A DNA stretch of 64,000 nt, taken from positions 1 to 64,000 of the forward strand of contig DATHRZ010000032.1 in assembly GCA_035464655.1 (NCBI GenBank), read 5' to 3'. Made by a program: the position numbers and the translations under genes. The DNA comes from JARFPW01 sp035464655 (GTDB taxonomy: Bacteria > Gemmatimonadota > Gemmatimonadetes > Palauibacterales > Palauibacteraceae). This document shows positions 8,254 to 16,866 of this stretch, one piece after another (within the stretch, counting starts at the first letter, position 1; every line of letters begins with the position of its first letter). A model generated the notes under the pieces. The model did not search any database, was not told where the DNA came from, and was given only the letters and a program-made list of their open reading frames with translations.

Positions 8254-8920
8254 GTGACAGCGTGAAAATATCGCCAGGATGAGGTGTCTCCCGTGTTCGC
8301 GTCCGCCCGATCGTCCAGCGAACCCGGCTCGCCTCGCCGAAGTCGCGGAACTCCGCCTCGACCGGCCAATCCGGATTCTCGCCCCACGACAACTCCACCT
8401 TGCGCTGCAGCCGGCCGTGCCGCCGTTCCTCCACCTTCGTGAGGCGTCCGGCGCGGGTGAAGAAGTAGAGCCTCTCATCCTCCGGACCGTACACGAGCAC
8501 CGTGTCGCCTCCGACCTCGAACCCGCGCGGTACCGCCGAATCGGGGCGGAACATGCCTGCCATCGCAAACAGAAAGGCACGCGGCGGAACCTCGACGTCT
8601 TCAATCTCGCCGAGGCTCGTCAGCGACTCGCCGGCCAGCGACACGGCCATCGCCACGTCGCCCGACGTGAACAGGTCGAGCCGCAGGCTGTCGGGCGGAT
8701 TGAACCGGGCGCGTCCATCACCGTCGACGTTCCCTCGCCGATCGGCGTAGGCCCAGTCGAACCAGATGTCCGACGGGACATCGGCCCCCGACCCCTCGAG
8801 CAACTCGACCGCCGCGTCGGCCGGGTCCGCGATCGGCGGTCCCGTCTCCACCGACGTCGCGCAGGCGCCGAATCCGATGCCCGCGCCGAGGAATGCGCAT
8901 GCCGCCCGGCGAATGATCAA
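8243..8920 (-). CDS. Outer-membrane lipoprotein, LolB/DUF4292-like
   Basis: A 225-residue lipoprotein with lipobox GFGAC (Cys20) and a beta-rich mature domain: FDWAYADRRGNVDGDGRARFNPPDSLRLDLF, then paired strands (VLVYGPEDERLYFFTRAG, KVELSWGENPDWPVEAEFRDF). This half-barrel pattern resembles LolA/LolB and DUF4292 proteins, which carry lipid groups in the periplasm. The start is a TTG at 8920. Being fused in an operon with lptE favours a role in envelope lipid or lipoprotein traffic. Precise function is not shown. Confidence 0.65.
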   Translation of the reverse strand: MIIRRAACAFLGAGIGFGACATSVETGPPIADPADAAVELLEGSGADVPSDIWFDWAYADRRGNVDGDGRARFNPPDSLRLDLFTSGDVAMAVSLAGESLTSLGEIEDVEVPPRAFLFAMAGMFRPDSAVPRGFEVGGDTVLVYGPEDERLYFFTRAGRLTKVEERRHGRLQRKVELSWGENPDWPVEAEFRDFGEASRVRWTIGRTRTRETPHPGDIFTLSHAR

Positions 8921-8963
8921 TGTCGCGCCAAGCTACCGGAGTGAATGGGGGCGGGCAAGAAAA

Positions 8964-9398
8964 TCATGCCGATCCGGTAGCGGGTTCCTCGTCGGCCTCG
9001 ACGAGGGCACGAAGGCCCTCGCGCAGCTCGTCCGGCAGGCGCTTCGGGCGCCCGTCGGGCCCCACGCACACCAGCACGGTCGCGCCCTCGGCGATCGACC
9101 GACCGTCGTCGGAGTGAACCGTGTACTCGAAGCGAACGCGTCGGCTTCTGACCTCGGCCAGCGAGGTGCGGACCGTCAGCAACTCCTCGTAGCCGGCGGC
9201 GCCGAGGTAGTCGATCTCGAGGCGCACGACCGGGAGCAGGACGCCACGACGCTCCATCTCGGCGTAGGACAGCCCGTTCAGTCGCATCATCTCGGTGCGG
9301 CCGAGCTCGAACCAGGCCACGTAGGCCATGTGGTGGGCCCGGCCCATCTGGTCCGTCTCGGCGTACCGGACTCTGACCTCCGTCAGGTTCGATGGCAT
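8964..9398 (-). CDS. YbgC/FadM-type acyl-CoA thioesterase
   Basis: A 144-residue single hotdog-fold protein. The 4HBT motif VRYAETDQMGRAHHMAYVAWFE (about 10-31) places the catalytic Asp at residue 16 and the helix that follows. Members hydrolyse acyl-CoA or hydroxybenzoyl-CoA thioesters; in Proteobacteria the related YbgC sits with Tol-Pal. Here it is the first gene of the envelope operon running to 2645. Its promoter must lie in the 53-base gap before lpxH. Substrate unknown. Confidence 0.85.
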   Translation of the reverse strand: MPSNLTEVRVRYAETDQMGRAHHMAYVAWFELGRTEMMRLNGLSYAEMERRGVLLPVVRLEIDYLGAAGYEELLTVRTSLAEVRSRRVRFEYTVHSDDGRSIAEGATVLVCVGPDGRPKRLPDELREGLRALVEADEEPATGSA

Positions 9399-9438
9399 CC
9401 ATCCTCCCTGCGTATCGCTCGCGCCCGCTGTCCGGCCG

Positions 9439-9444
9439 TATACT
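9439..9444 (+). promoter_or_regulatory. TATACT -10 box immediately before lpxH
   Basis: TATACT ends eight bases before the lpxH ATG, so a transcript would begin at or next to the start codon. No Shine-Dalgarno is present. This suggests a leaderless mRNA. No good -35 box is visible. Confidence 0.45.
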
Positions 9445-9451
9445 GGCAGCC

Positions 9452-10201
9452 ATGGCAGACTTCACCGGCATCATCGTTTCGGATTCGCACCTCGGCGCCG
9501 CGCCCGCGGAGCGCGAGCGGGCGTTCCACGATTTCCTTCGCTTCGCGGGCGACTCGACCCGCGACCTCGTGATCAACGGCGACCTGTTCGACTTCTGGTT
9601 CGAGTACCGCACGGTAATCCTGCGTCGCCACTTCGGCACGCTCCGCCTGCTGGCCGACCTCGTCGACGACGGTACGAGGATCCGCCTGGTGGGAGGCAAC
9701 CACGACTTCTGGGGCGGAGCGTTCTTGCGTGACGAGATCGGGATGGAACTGATCGACGGACCCGTAATCACCGATATAGGGGGACGCCGTACGTACCTCG
9801 CGCACGGCGATGGCCTGGGCGCCGGCGATCTCGGCTATCGCGTCCTGCGCGGCATCATCCGGAGCCGCCCGGCACGCGCTGCTTTCGGCCTCGTGCATCC
9901 CGACTGGTCTTCGGCCCTGATCCACGGGGTGAGCCGCACCGAGTCGCGGCACGATCGCCCCGAAGCGGGCCGCACGCGGGCGGCGGCCCTCGCCGCTCAC
10001 GCGCGCGACGTTCTCGAACAGAACGCCACGATCGACCTCGTCGCGTTCGGTCACAGCCACACTCCCGAGCTCGTCGAGGTCGAGCCCGGTCGTCACTACC
10101 TGAACACCGGCGACTGGGTGCATCACTGCACCTGGGCGTCGGTCGACCCGGACGGCGTCGAACTGCACGGGTGGCCGCCGGACGGCCATGGAGGGCGTTG
10201 A
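9452..10201 (+). CDS. lpxH: LpxH-type UDP-2,3-diacylglucosamine diphosphatase
   Basis: A calcineurin-like metallophosphoesterase of 249 residues. All metal-binding blocks are visible: SDSHLG (Asp11, His13), NGDLFDFWFEY (Asp44), GGNHDFW (Asn83, His84), LAHGDG (about 117-121) and AFGHSHTPE (about 204-212). The GDLFDFW and GNHDFW forms are typical of LpxH and its Bacteroidota-type relatives, which cut UDP-diacylglucosamine to lipid X in lipid A synthesis. The frame is open upstream but homology begins at the ATG at 9452. It converges with the DUF5683 gene five bases away. Confidence 0.85.
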   Translation: MADFTGIIVSDSHLGAAPAERERAFHDFLRFAGDSTRDLVINGDLFDFWFEYRTVILRRHFGTLRLLADLVDDGTRIRLVGGNHDFWGGAFLRDEIGMELIDGPVITDIGGRRTYLAHGDGLGAGDLGYRVLRGIIRSRPARAAFGLVHPDWSSALIHGVSRTESRHDRPEAGRTRAAALAAHARDVLEQNATIDLVAFGHSHTPELVEVEPGRHYLNTGDWVHHCTWASVDPDGVELHGWPPDGHGGR

Positions 10202-10206
10202 GACGA

Positions 10207-10743
10207 TCAGAACCGCGGCGCGGGGACGCTCATCCGCACGGCGAGCCCCGCCGAACCGTCGGGCGGCGGCACGACTTCGCCCTCGAACCCCCACATCTGG
10301 GCCGACACCCAGGCGTCGACCCCGCTGGCCAGCGCCCAGAACCCCGCCAGCACCAGCCAGTCCTCGCGCTGCTCGCGCCGCGACGCTTTGAGCGCTTCGC
10401 CCTCGGCCTCGTCGATCCGGTTCTGGGTACGAATCACCATGTAGACGGTGGCCGTTTGCATGGCGAAGTAGAAGGCGCCCCGCACCGGCTTGTCGGCGGC
10501 CAGTTGCCCCCAGCCCGGGATCAGCACCGAACGGAAGAACGCGCTCATCGGCGCGGGCCCCGAACGGGCCTCCGCGTCGGGTGGCCGGATCACGGGCGAG
10601 GCGAGCGTGTCGACGGTCACCGTGTCGACGATCACCGTGTCAGCAGCAGGCTCGGCCGGTGGTACGTCATCCTGGGCGCGCAGCGGAGGCGGGGCGATCA
10701 GCGCCCCGGCGCAGACGAGCGCGATGAGCGCGGCCGGACGCAG
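10207..10743 (-). CDS. DUF5683 membrane protein
   Basis: The protein has a signal-like N-terminus (LRPAALIALVCAGALIAPPPLRAQ), a Thr/Val/Asp-rich linker (DTVIVDTVTVDTL) and the DUF5683 core with FFRSVLIPGWGQLAADKPVRGAFYF and a second membrane helix. Function unknown; the family is common in Bacteroidota, Gemmatimonadota and relatives. The reading frame stays open to an ATG at 10887, but that would run through the selenocysteine tRNA. I therefore place the start near 10743, where a CTG precedes the signal peptide; no ATG, GTG or TTG lies between the tRNA and the signal peptide. The start is uncertain. Confidence 0.7.
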   Translation of the reverse strand: MRPAALIALVCAGALIAPPPLRAQDDVPPAEPAADTVIVDTVTVDTLASPVIRPPDAEARSGPAPMSAFFRSVLIPGWGQLAADKPVRGAFYFAMQTATVYMVIRTQNRIDEAEGEALKASRREQREDWLVLAGFWALASGVDAWVSAQMWGFEGEVVPPPDGSAGLAVRMSVPAPRF

Positions 10744-10767
10744 GGTGCCGCGCCATCGGCGGAAATA

Positions 10768-10861
10768 CGGGAGCGTGTGGGAATCGAACCCACCCGGGAC
10801 GCCATGAGCGCCCCGAAACGGTTTTGAAGACCGCCGGCGACACCAGCCACCATCCGCCCCC
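10768..10861 (-). tRNA. selC: Selenocysteine tRNA, anticodon UCA
   Basis: Read on the minus strand, the 94-base molecule folds as a tRNA-Sec. It has an acceptor stem beginning GGGGGCGG and ending ACGCTCCC-G, with one mismatch at the inner pair. It has a 6-bp D stem (GGTGGC/GTCGCC) and a 6-bp anticodon stem around loop CTTCAAA, giving anticodon TCA. It also has a long variable arm (GGGGCGC/GCGTCCC) and a T arm GTGGG-TTCGATT-CCCAC. These are the hallmarks that set tRNA-Sec apart from tRNA-Ser. CCA is not encoded. Its decoding partner SelB is at 18877-20796. Confidence 0.93.
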
Positions 10862-10917
10862 CTGCGCGTATGCAGCCCCGCGGTCACGATACTCGCGTCC
10901 TCACCGGAGAATCGTCC

Positions 10918-11331
10918 TCACGGGATTCGGGCGACCAGGTCGATCTCGACGCGGGCGCCCTTCGGCAAGCTCGCGACGGCGACCGTCGAGCGGGCCGGAT
11001 GCGGTTCCTCGACATGGCGGCCATAGATCTCGTTCACGGTGGCGAAGTCGTCCATATCCACCAGGTACACCGTCGCCTTCACGACGTGTCGGAATCCCGC
11101 GCCTGCCGCCGTGAGCACGGCCGCGAGGTTGACGAACACCTGCTCGGCTTGTTCGCCCACGTCGGGGCTCACGAGCGCTCCCGTTCCGGGCACGAGGCCG
11201 ATCTGGCCCGCCGTGTACAGCCATCCGTCCCGCACGATGCCCTGCGAGTATGGACCGATCGCCGCCGGCGCGTCGGCGGTGTGAACGACGCGCGCCCCCC
11301 CGGTCATGTCGTCCCGCGTGTCGCCCGCCAT
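10918..11331 (-). CDS. ridA: RidA-family reactive enamine/imine deaminase
   Basis: A 137-residue YjgF/YER057c/UK114 protein. Conserved blocks are GPYSQGI (26-32 region), LYTAGQIGL, QAEQVFVNLAAVLTAAGAG and the closing ARSTVAVASLPKGARVEIDLVA, which carries the conserved Arg that binds substrate carboxylates. RidA hydrolyses 2-aminoacrylate and related PLP-derived intermediates. The ATG overlaps the fhs stop by one base (TGATG), so the two are translationally coupled. The tRNA-Sec lies 56 bases downstream. Confidence 0.9.
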   Translation of the reverse strand: MAGDTRDDMTGGARVVHTADAPAAIGPYSQGIVRDGWLYTAGQIGLVPGTGALVSPDVGEQAEQVFVNLAAVLTAAGAGFRHVVKATVYLVDMDDFATVNEIYGRHVEEPHPARSTVAVASLPKGARVEIDLVARIP

Positions 11332-12989
11332 CAGAACAGTCCCTCGATCGTGCCGTCCTCGTGCACACGCATCGCTTCGGCGGCGGGTGTGGCCGGCAGG
11401 CCCGGCATCGTCATGACGTCACCGGTGAGGGCGACGATGAACCCGGCGCCGGCCGACACCCTGAGTTCACGCACCGTGATCTCGAAGTCGGTCGCCCGAC
11501 CGGCCTTCGACGGGTCGTCGCTGAACGAGTACTGGGTCTTGGCCACGCACACCGGCAGCTCGCCGAGGCCGTTCTCGACGAGTTGGTCGGCCATCTTGCG
11601 GGCCGCCCCCGTAAGCACGACGCCGTTCCCGCCGTACACCTTTCGAGTGATTGCCTCTAGCTTCTGCTCGATCGTCGTATCGAGCTCGTAGACGGGCCGG
11701 TAGTCCGCCGTTCCTTCGTCGAGGGCCGCCAGCAGCGCCTCGGCCAGCTCGATGCCGCCCTCGCCGCCGCGCGCCCAGATGTCGCACGGCGCGACTCGGA
11801 CGCCCCACTCTTCGCACGCCGCGACCACGGCGTCGATCTCCTCCTGCGTGTCGTCGGAGAATCGGTTGACGGCCACGATGGGCGCGACGCCGAACTGCCG
11901 CACGTTCTCGATGTGTCCGCGCAGATTGTCGAGGCCCGCGCCGAGGCCGGCCGGCCCCGAGCTCCCCGTGCCCGCCTTCTGCTCGTGGTGCTTCATGGCG
12001 CGAATCGTTGCGACGACCACCGCCGCCTCCGGCTCGAGCCCACCCATTCGGCACTTGATGTCGAAGAACTTCTCGGCCCCGAGATCCGAGCCGAAGCCCG
12101 CCTCGGTGATCACGATATCGCCGAGCGCCATCCCGGCGCGCGTCGCGATGAGCGAGTTGCAGCCGTGGGCGATGTTGGCGAACGGCCCGCCATGGATAAG
12201 CGCCGGTCCACCCTCGATCGTCTGCACGAGGTTCGGGGCGAGCGCGTCCTTCATGAGCAGCGCGAGGCCGCCCTCGACGCCGAGCTCGCCGGCGCGCACC
12301 ATCGTGCCGTCGGAACGGTTGCCGAGCACGATGCGCCTCACGCGCTCCTCGAAGTCCTCCAGATCGAGCGCCAGGCAGAAGATCGCCATGATCTCCGACG
12401 CCGCCGTGATCGACCAGCTCTCTTCGCGCGGAACGCCGCCGGCCGGACCACCGAGCCCGATCACAGCCGAGCGCAGCGCCCGGTCGTTCATGTCTACGGC
12501 GCGCTTCCAGTTGATTCGGCGCAGGTCGATGCCGAGCGAGTTGCCGCGATGCAGGTTGTTGTCGAGGCAGGCCGACAGCAGCGAGTGGGCCGAGGTGATC
12601 GCGTGGAAGTCGCCGGTGAAGTGGAGGTTGATCTCGTCCATCGGCAGCACCTGCGAGTAGCCGCCGCCGGCCGCCCCGCCCTTGATGCCGAACACCGGCC
12701 CGAGCGAAGGCTCTCGCAGGCAGAGCATCGTCTTCTTCTCGAGACGGCGCAGTGCCTGGGCGAGCCCTACCGACACGGTCGACTTTCCCTCGCCGGCGGC
12801 CGTCGGCGTCATTCCCGTGACCAGCACGACCTTGCCGTCGCGCGCGCGGCTGGCGATCGCTTCGGGGCGGATCTTCGCCACGTAGTGCCCGTAGGGCCGC
12901 AGGTCGTCGTCGGACAGGCCGATCTCGGCGGCCACGTCGCGGATCGGTCGAAGGGTCGCCTGCTGAGCGATTTCGATATCGGTCGGCAT
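11331..12989 (-). CDS. fhs: Formate-tetrahydrofolate ligase
   Basis: Makes 10-formyl-tetrahydrofolate from formate, THF and ATP for one-carbon metabolism. The 552-residue protein has the expected length, the ATP loop TPTAAGEGKSTVSVGL (61-76), the GIKGGAAGGGYSQV block and later HGGPFANIAHGCNS and EAGFGSDLGAEKFFDIKCR motifs, all family-typical. It is followed directly by ridA. The 85-base leader shows no folate-type riboswitch. Confidence 0.95.
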   Translation of the reverse strand: MPTDIEIAQQATLRPIRDVAAEIGLSDDDLRPYGHYVAKIRPEAIASRARDGKVVLVTGMTPTAAGEGKSTVSVGLAQALRRLEKKTMLCLREPSLGPVFGIKGGAAGGGYSQVLPMDEINLHFTGDFHAITSAHSLLSACLDNNLHRGNSLGIDLRRINWKRAVDMNDRALRSAVIGLGGPAGGVPREESWSITAASEIMAIFCLALDLEDFEERVRRIVLGNRSDGTMVRAGELGVEGGLALLMKDALAPNLVQTIEGGPALIHGGPFANIAHGCNSLIATRAGMALGDIVITEAGFGSDLGAEKFFDIKCRMGGLEPEAAVVVATIRAMKHHEQKAGTGSSGPAGLGAGLDNLRGHIENVRQFGVAPIVAVNRFSDDTQEEIDAVVAACEEWGVRVAPCDIWARGGEGGIELAEALLAALDEGTADYRPVYELDTTIEQKLEAITRKVYGGNGVVLTGAARKMADQLVENGLGELPVCVAKTQYSFSDDPSKAGRATDFEITVRELRVSAGAGFIVALTGDVMTMPGLPATPAAEAMRVHEDGTIEGLF

Positions 12990-13074
12990 AACTCGGTCTT
13001 TCTTTCGAGTGGGATTTCTGAACGGATTCTGTTCTGTCGAGCGCCGCGGACGTTCGGTCGAGACCGCGTCGGGC

Positions 13075-14076
13075 TCAGTCGCCCGACTTCAGCGCGTCGA
13101 GCAACTCTTCGGCCGTGATCGACACGGCCCCTGCCCGGCTGACCACGAGGCCCGCCGCCACGGTCGCGAGCCGGGCCGCCTCGACCAGCGAGGCGCCGGC
13201 CGCGAGGGCCAGCGCGGTCACGGCGAGCACCGTATCTCCGGCGCCCGTCACGTCGAACACTTCCCTCGCCAGGGAAGGTACACGCTCGACGCCCTTCACG
13301 TCGCGTCCGACGAGCACCATACCTTCGCGCCCGAGCGTGAGCAGCAGGTTGTGGACCCCGAGCCGCTCGAGCACCGCGGGGAGGTCGAGCCCGTCGATCG
13401 CAGCCTCCTCGATGCCGAGACCCGCCGCCAGCTCCTGCCGGTTCGGCTTGAACACGGCAGCGCCCCGGTATTCGTGGAAGTGGCGCAGCTTGGGATCGAC
13501 GACGGTCGGGACGCCGCGCGCCGCCGCCGCGTCGATGACCCGGCGCGCCAGGGCGGGGGTGATCGTCCCCTTGTCGTAGTCCTGGAACACGACGACGTCG
13601 GCGCGCTCGAGTTCAGCCTCTGCCCGCTCGATCAATGCCCGGCCGGCCGCGTCCGACAGGGGTCCATGTTCTTCGCGGTCGACGCGCAGCATCTGCTGCC
13701 CGCCCCCGAGGATACGCGTCTTCTGGATAGTCGGCCGGTCCGGCGTGTCGACGATCGCGCCCGCCCCGATGCCGGCCGCCTCGAGCGCCTCGCGCAGCCG
13801 GCCGCCCGCCTCGTCGCTCCCCGCGGCGCCCACCAGCGCGCAGCCGGCCCCGAGCGCCACGACGCCAGCCGCGACGTTTGCCGCGCCGCCGAGGGCCACT
13901 CGCTCGCGCGTCACGTGGACGACCGGCACCGGGGCCTCCGGCGAAATCCGTCGCACAGATCCCTCGACGTAGCGGTCGAGCATCGCGTCGCCGATCACGA
14001 GAGCACGAATCGCCTTCGCGCGCTCGAGCAGATCGCGGGTCGTTGCGTAGTCTGGTCGGGGCATTTGACCGGGCAC
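13075..14076 (-). CDS. rfaE1: D-glycero-beta-D-manno-heptose-7-phosphate kinase
   Basis: PfkB-family sugar kinase of 333 residues equivalent to the N-terminal half of HldE. Substrate-binding block GDAMLDRYVEGSVRRISPEAPVPV (29-52) and the GGAANVA motif are present. The catalytic anion hole DVTGAGDTVLAVTAL (about 268-282) supplies the general-base Asp. It phosphorylates heptose 7-phosphate at C1; RfaE2 (5778-6251) then adenylylates it after the phosphatase step. The GTG at 14076 has AAGG in good position; an ATG four codons later is the alternative. Confidence 0.9.
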   Translation of the reverse strand: MPGQMPRPDYATTRDLLERAKAIRALVIGDAMLDRYVEGSVRRISPEAPVPVVHVTRERVALGGAANVAAGVVALGAGCALVGAAGSDEAGGRLREALEAAGIGAGAIVDTPDRPTIQKTRILGGGQQMLRVDREEHGPLSDAAGRALIERAEAELERADVVVFQDYDKGTITPALARRVIDAAAARGVPTVVDPKLRHFHEYRGAAVFKPNRQELAAGLGIEEAAIDGLDLPAVLERLGVHNLLLTLGREGMVLVGRDVKGVERVPSLAREVFDVTGAGDTVLAVTALALAAGASLVEAARLATVAAGLVVSRAGAVSITAEELLDALKSGD

Positions 14077-14238
14077 GTTCGCCTTGCGGTGGATCGAAAT
14101 CGCGGGTAACCTGAGCTTCCGACACAGCAGGCACGTAAGGCCTTGCCGGAAAACACGCTCGGGGGTTCGAGCGTCCTCGTCGCGCGGAACGTAGCCGGCG
14201 AACCGAACAGAGTCAAAACGCCGGATCGGACGACCTGC

Positions 14239-15069
14239 ATGGGCATTCTCGACGGCGCATCCTCCCTACTCGGCTATCCCGCCGCGCGCCTGAAGCTGCT
14301 CGCCTGGCATACGCAGGAGTATGTGCGCCTGGCGGGTCGCGCCGCCGTGGGGATGGTCTCCCGCCCGTTCTACCCGCGCGATCTCGTCGTCCAACTCGAC
14401 TCGGTGGGAGTGGGTTCGCTCGGCATCGTTTTCCTCACCGGCCTGTTCACCGGGATGGTGCTCGCCCTCCAGTCGGCCGTCGAGATGGAGCAGTTCGGGG
14501 CGACCATCTACATCGGACGCCTGGTCGGGGCCAGCACGGTGCGCGAACTCGGCCCCGTGCTCACGGCGCTCATGGTCAGTGGCCGCGCGGGCTCGGGCAT
14601 CGCGGCGGAACTCGGGGCAATGAAGGTGACCGAGCAAATCGACGCGCTCCAGACGATGGGCGTCGATCCGGTGCGCAAACTCGTCGTGCCGCGGCTCCTC
14701 GCCTGCCTGATCGCGCTTCCCGTGCTCACCGTGATCACCGATCTCGTGGCGATCGGCGGCGGGATGTTGATCGCCGTCGTCAAGCTCGACCTGACAGCCG
14801 ACCTATACCTGCGCTCCGTCTATCAGACCCTCGCGCAGACGGGCTTCGTGCTGCGTTACATCCCGATCGACTTCGTCATGGGCCTAATGAAGCCGCTGTT
14901 CTTCGGCGCGATCATAGCGCTCACGGCCTGCCACTTCGGGATCCGCGCCGGCGGGGGCACCGAGGGGGTCGGTCGTGCGGCTACCGGTTCGGTCGTCGTC
15001 GCCTCCGTGCTCATCCTCGCCACCGACTATTTCCTCACGCAAATCCTCATCGCGTTGCTGATTCAATGA
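14239..15069 (+). CDS. mlaE: MlaE-type ABC transporter permease
   Basis: A 276-residue permease with the conserved MlaE core: GLFTGMVLALQSAVEMEQFGA, then RELGPVLTALMVSGRAGSGIAAELGAMKVTEQIDAL, the family signature, and five to six membrane segments. With MlaF and MlaD it forms the inner-membrane complex that moves phospholipid between membranes. The ATG at 14239 matches the usual protein length; a TTG at 14143 would add 32 poorly conserved residues. Its stop overlaps the mlaF start (ATGA). Confidence 0.92.
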   Translation: MGILDGASSLLGYPAARLKLLAWHTQEYVRLAGRAAVGMVSRPFYPRDLVVQLDSVGVGSLGIVFLTGLFTGMVLALQSAVEMEQFGATIYIGRLVGASTVRELGPVLTALMVSGRAGSGIAAELGAMKVTEQIDALQTMGVDPVRKLVVPRLLACLIALPVLTVITDLVAIGGGMLIAVVKLDLTADLYLRSVYQTLAQTGFVLRYIPIDFVMGLMKPLFFGAIIALTACHFGIRAGGGTEGVGRAATGSVVVASVLILATDYFLTQILIALLIQ

Positions 15070-15830
15070 GCGGAGCCGCCGGAGCCGAGACCGCAGCCGA
15101 AAAGCCCGTCATCGAGCTCTGCAAGGTTCGTCTCGGATTCGAGGACCGCGTCGTGCTCGACGGCATCGACCTCGCCGTCTATCCGGGCGAAACGGTATGC
15201 ATCCTCGGAGGCAGCGGCGCCGGAAAGTCGACCGTCCTGCGACTGATACTCGGGCTGATTCAGCCGGACGAGGGCGAAATTATCGTCGCGGGCCGCGACA
15301 TGTCGGCGGCGAGCTTCGAGGAGGTGCTCGAAATGCGGCGCGAGATGGGGATGGTGTTCCAGGGCGCCGCGCTGTTCGATTCGCTCACCGTGCTCGACAA
15401 CGTCGGCTTCTACCTGTTCGAGCACACCCGACTGCCCGAGAGCGAGATCCAGAAGCGGGTTGAGAATGCACTCGAGGTCGTCGACCTGGAGCCCAATGAT
15501 GTCATGCACTTACTGCCGTCAGAACTCAGCGGCGGCATGCGGAAGCGAGTGGGCGTAGCCCGGGCATTGATCCACGAACCGCGGCTCCTGCTGTACGACG
15601 AGCCGACGTCGGGCCTCGACCCGATCACCACCCGCACGATCGACGATCTGATCCGAAAGTTGCAGCGGAAACTCGGGGTCACGTCGGTCGTGGTCACCCA
15701 CGACCTCGAGTCGGCCTTCCGCATTGCCGACCGCGTGGCTCTATTGTACGAAGGTGAGATCGTATTCGAGGGCGACCCCGAGGAGATGCGCCATTCCGAC
15801 CATCCATACGTGCGAGAGTTCATTGCCTGA
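15066..15830 (+). CDS. mlaF: MlaF-type ABC transporter ATP-binding protein
   Basis: A 254-residue ABC ATPase with Walker A GGSGAGKST (about 49-57), Q-loop VFQGAALFDSLTV, signature LSGGMRKRVGVARAL, Walker B LLLYDEPTSGLDP and switch His in VVTHDLESA. The SGGM(R/Q)KR form is typical of MlaF/Mkl ATPases rather than general importers. It powers the MlaE permease. Coupled by overlap to mlaE, with mlaD 36 bases downstream. Confidence 0.93.
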   Translation: MSGAAGAETAAEKPVIELCKVRLGFEDRVVLDGIDLAVYPGETVCILGGSGAGKSTVLRLILGLIQPDEGEIIVAGRDMSAASFEEVLEMRREMGMVFQGAALFDSLTVLDNVGFYLFEHTRLPESEIQKRVENALEVVDLEPNDVMHLLPSELSGGMRKRVGVARALIHEPRLLLYDEPTSGLDPITTRTIDDLIRKLQRKLGVTSVVVTHDLESAFRIADRVALLYEGEIVFEGDPEEMRHSDHPYVREFIA

Positions 15831-15866
15831 ACGTTCGACGACGTCGCGGCGACCGGGGGAGCGGTC

Positions 15867-16847
15867 ATGAGGCGCGGCAACCCGATGACCTGGGAGCACT
15901 TGCGCGTGGGGCTCCTGGTTCTCGGTGCACTGGTCGTCGGGGCCCTGGCGCTCGTGTTCGTCGGGCGCACGGGCCATGTGTTCGGCAGCCGCTACGAGCT
16001 CGTGACGCTCGTGAACTCGGCGGCCGGCCTCGTTCCCGGCGCCGCCGTTCAGCTCGCGGGCCAGACGGTCGGACAGGTCGAGCGGGTCGAGCTCATCCCG
16101 GTCGAGCAGCGGCCCGAGTCGGGGGAAGCCGTGGCGCTGTGGCTCGCCGTCAACCTCGAGGTGCAGCCGCAGATTCGCCGCGATTCGAAAGCCCAGGTCC
16201 GCACGCAGGGGCTGCTCGGAGATCGGCTGATCGACATCTCGCCGGGCGGCATCGGCGAGCCGGTGCTGGAGAGCGGCGACACTGTGGCGGCCGCCAGTCC
16301 GGTCGATTACGACGCGCTGATCGCCGAGGGCGCCGCCGCCGTGGGGGACCTCGTCGACGTGGCCAGCCAACTGTCGGAACTCACGCGCGGCATCCTCGCC
16401 GGCGAGGGAACGCTGGGCCGGCTCGTGACCGACGAAGAGCTGTACGTCGGGCTGTCGGGCGTGGCCGCGTCGATGGACACGTTGCTGAGCGCCGCTTCGA
16501 AGCCCGACGGACCCGTGATGCGCATGCTGGAAAACGACTCGCTCTACCAGTCGCTGCGCCGTACGGTCACGGCCCTCGACTCGACGACGGCGCGCGTGGC
16601 GCGCGGCGAGGGCACGGTCGGCCGGTTGCTGGCCGACGACTCGCTCTACGCTTCCCTCCTGGCTTCGGCCGAACGCACGGACAGTCTGCTGGCGCGGGTG
16701 GAGGGCGGCGAGGGAGCGCTCGGGAAGCTGCTGGAAGACCCGCAGCTTTACGAAGAGCTGCTGAAGACGGTAGTGGACCTCGGGTCGCTGCTCGAGGCGG
16801 TGCGCGGCGACCCCGACCGCTACGTGCCCGACGTGTCGGTGTTCTGA
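15867..16847 (+). CDS. mlaD: MCE-domain substrate-binding protein (MlaD-like) with three C-terminal repeats
   Basis: The 326-residue protein has one N-terminal membrane anchor (about 13-35) and an MCE domain (about 40-125, with VNSAAGLVPGAAVQLAGQTVGQVERVEL and GLLGDRLIDISPG). A helical tail follows, containing three copies of the motif GEG(T/A)(L/V)G(R/K)L(V/L)-x-D-x-x-LY at about 186, 246 and 291. MlaD forms a hexameric lipid channel; the repeats probably extend the periplasmic helical barrel. E. coli MlaD is only about 180 residues, so the tail is the distinctive part. Confidence 0.9.
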   Translation: MRRGNPMTWEHLRVGLLVLGALVVGALALVFVGRTGHVFGSRYELVTLVNSAAGLVPGAAVQLAGQTVGQVERVELIPVEQRPESGEAVALWLAVNLEVQPQIRRDSKAQVRTQGLLGDRLIDISPGGIGEPVLESGDTVAAASPVDYDALIAEGAAAVGDLVDVASQLSELTRGILAGEGTLGRLVTDEELYVGLSGVAASMDTLLSAASKPDGPVMRMLENDSLYQSLRRTVTALDSTTARVARGEGTVGRLLADDSLYASLLASAERTDSLLARVEGGEGALGKLLEDPQLYEELLKTVVDLGSLLEAVRGDPDRYVPDVSVF

Positions 16848-16866
16848 CCTCCGGTCTCGAACCTGC

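Noticed and set aside
10744..10887. Upstream ATG extension of the DUF5683 gene
   Set aside because: It would run through the selenocysteine tRNA; the signal peptide begins after the tRNA.
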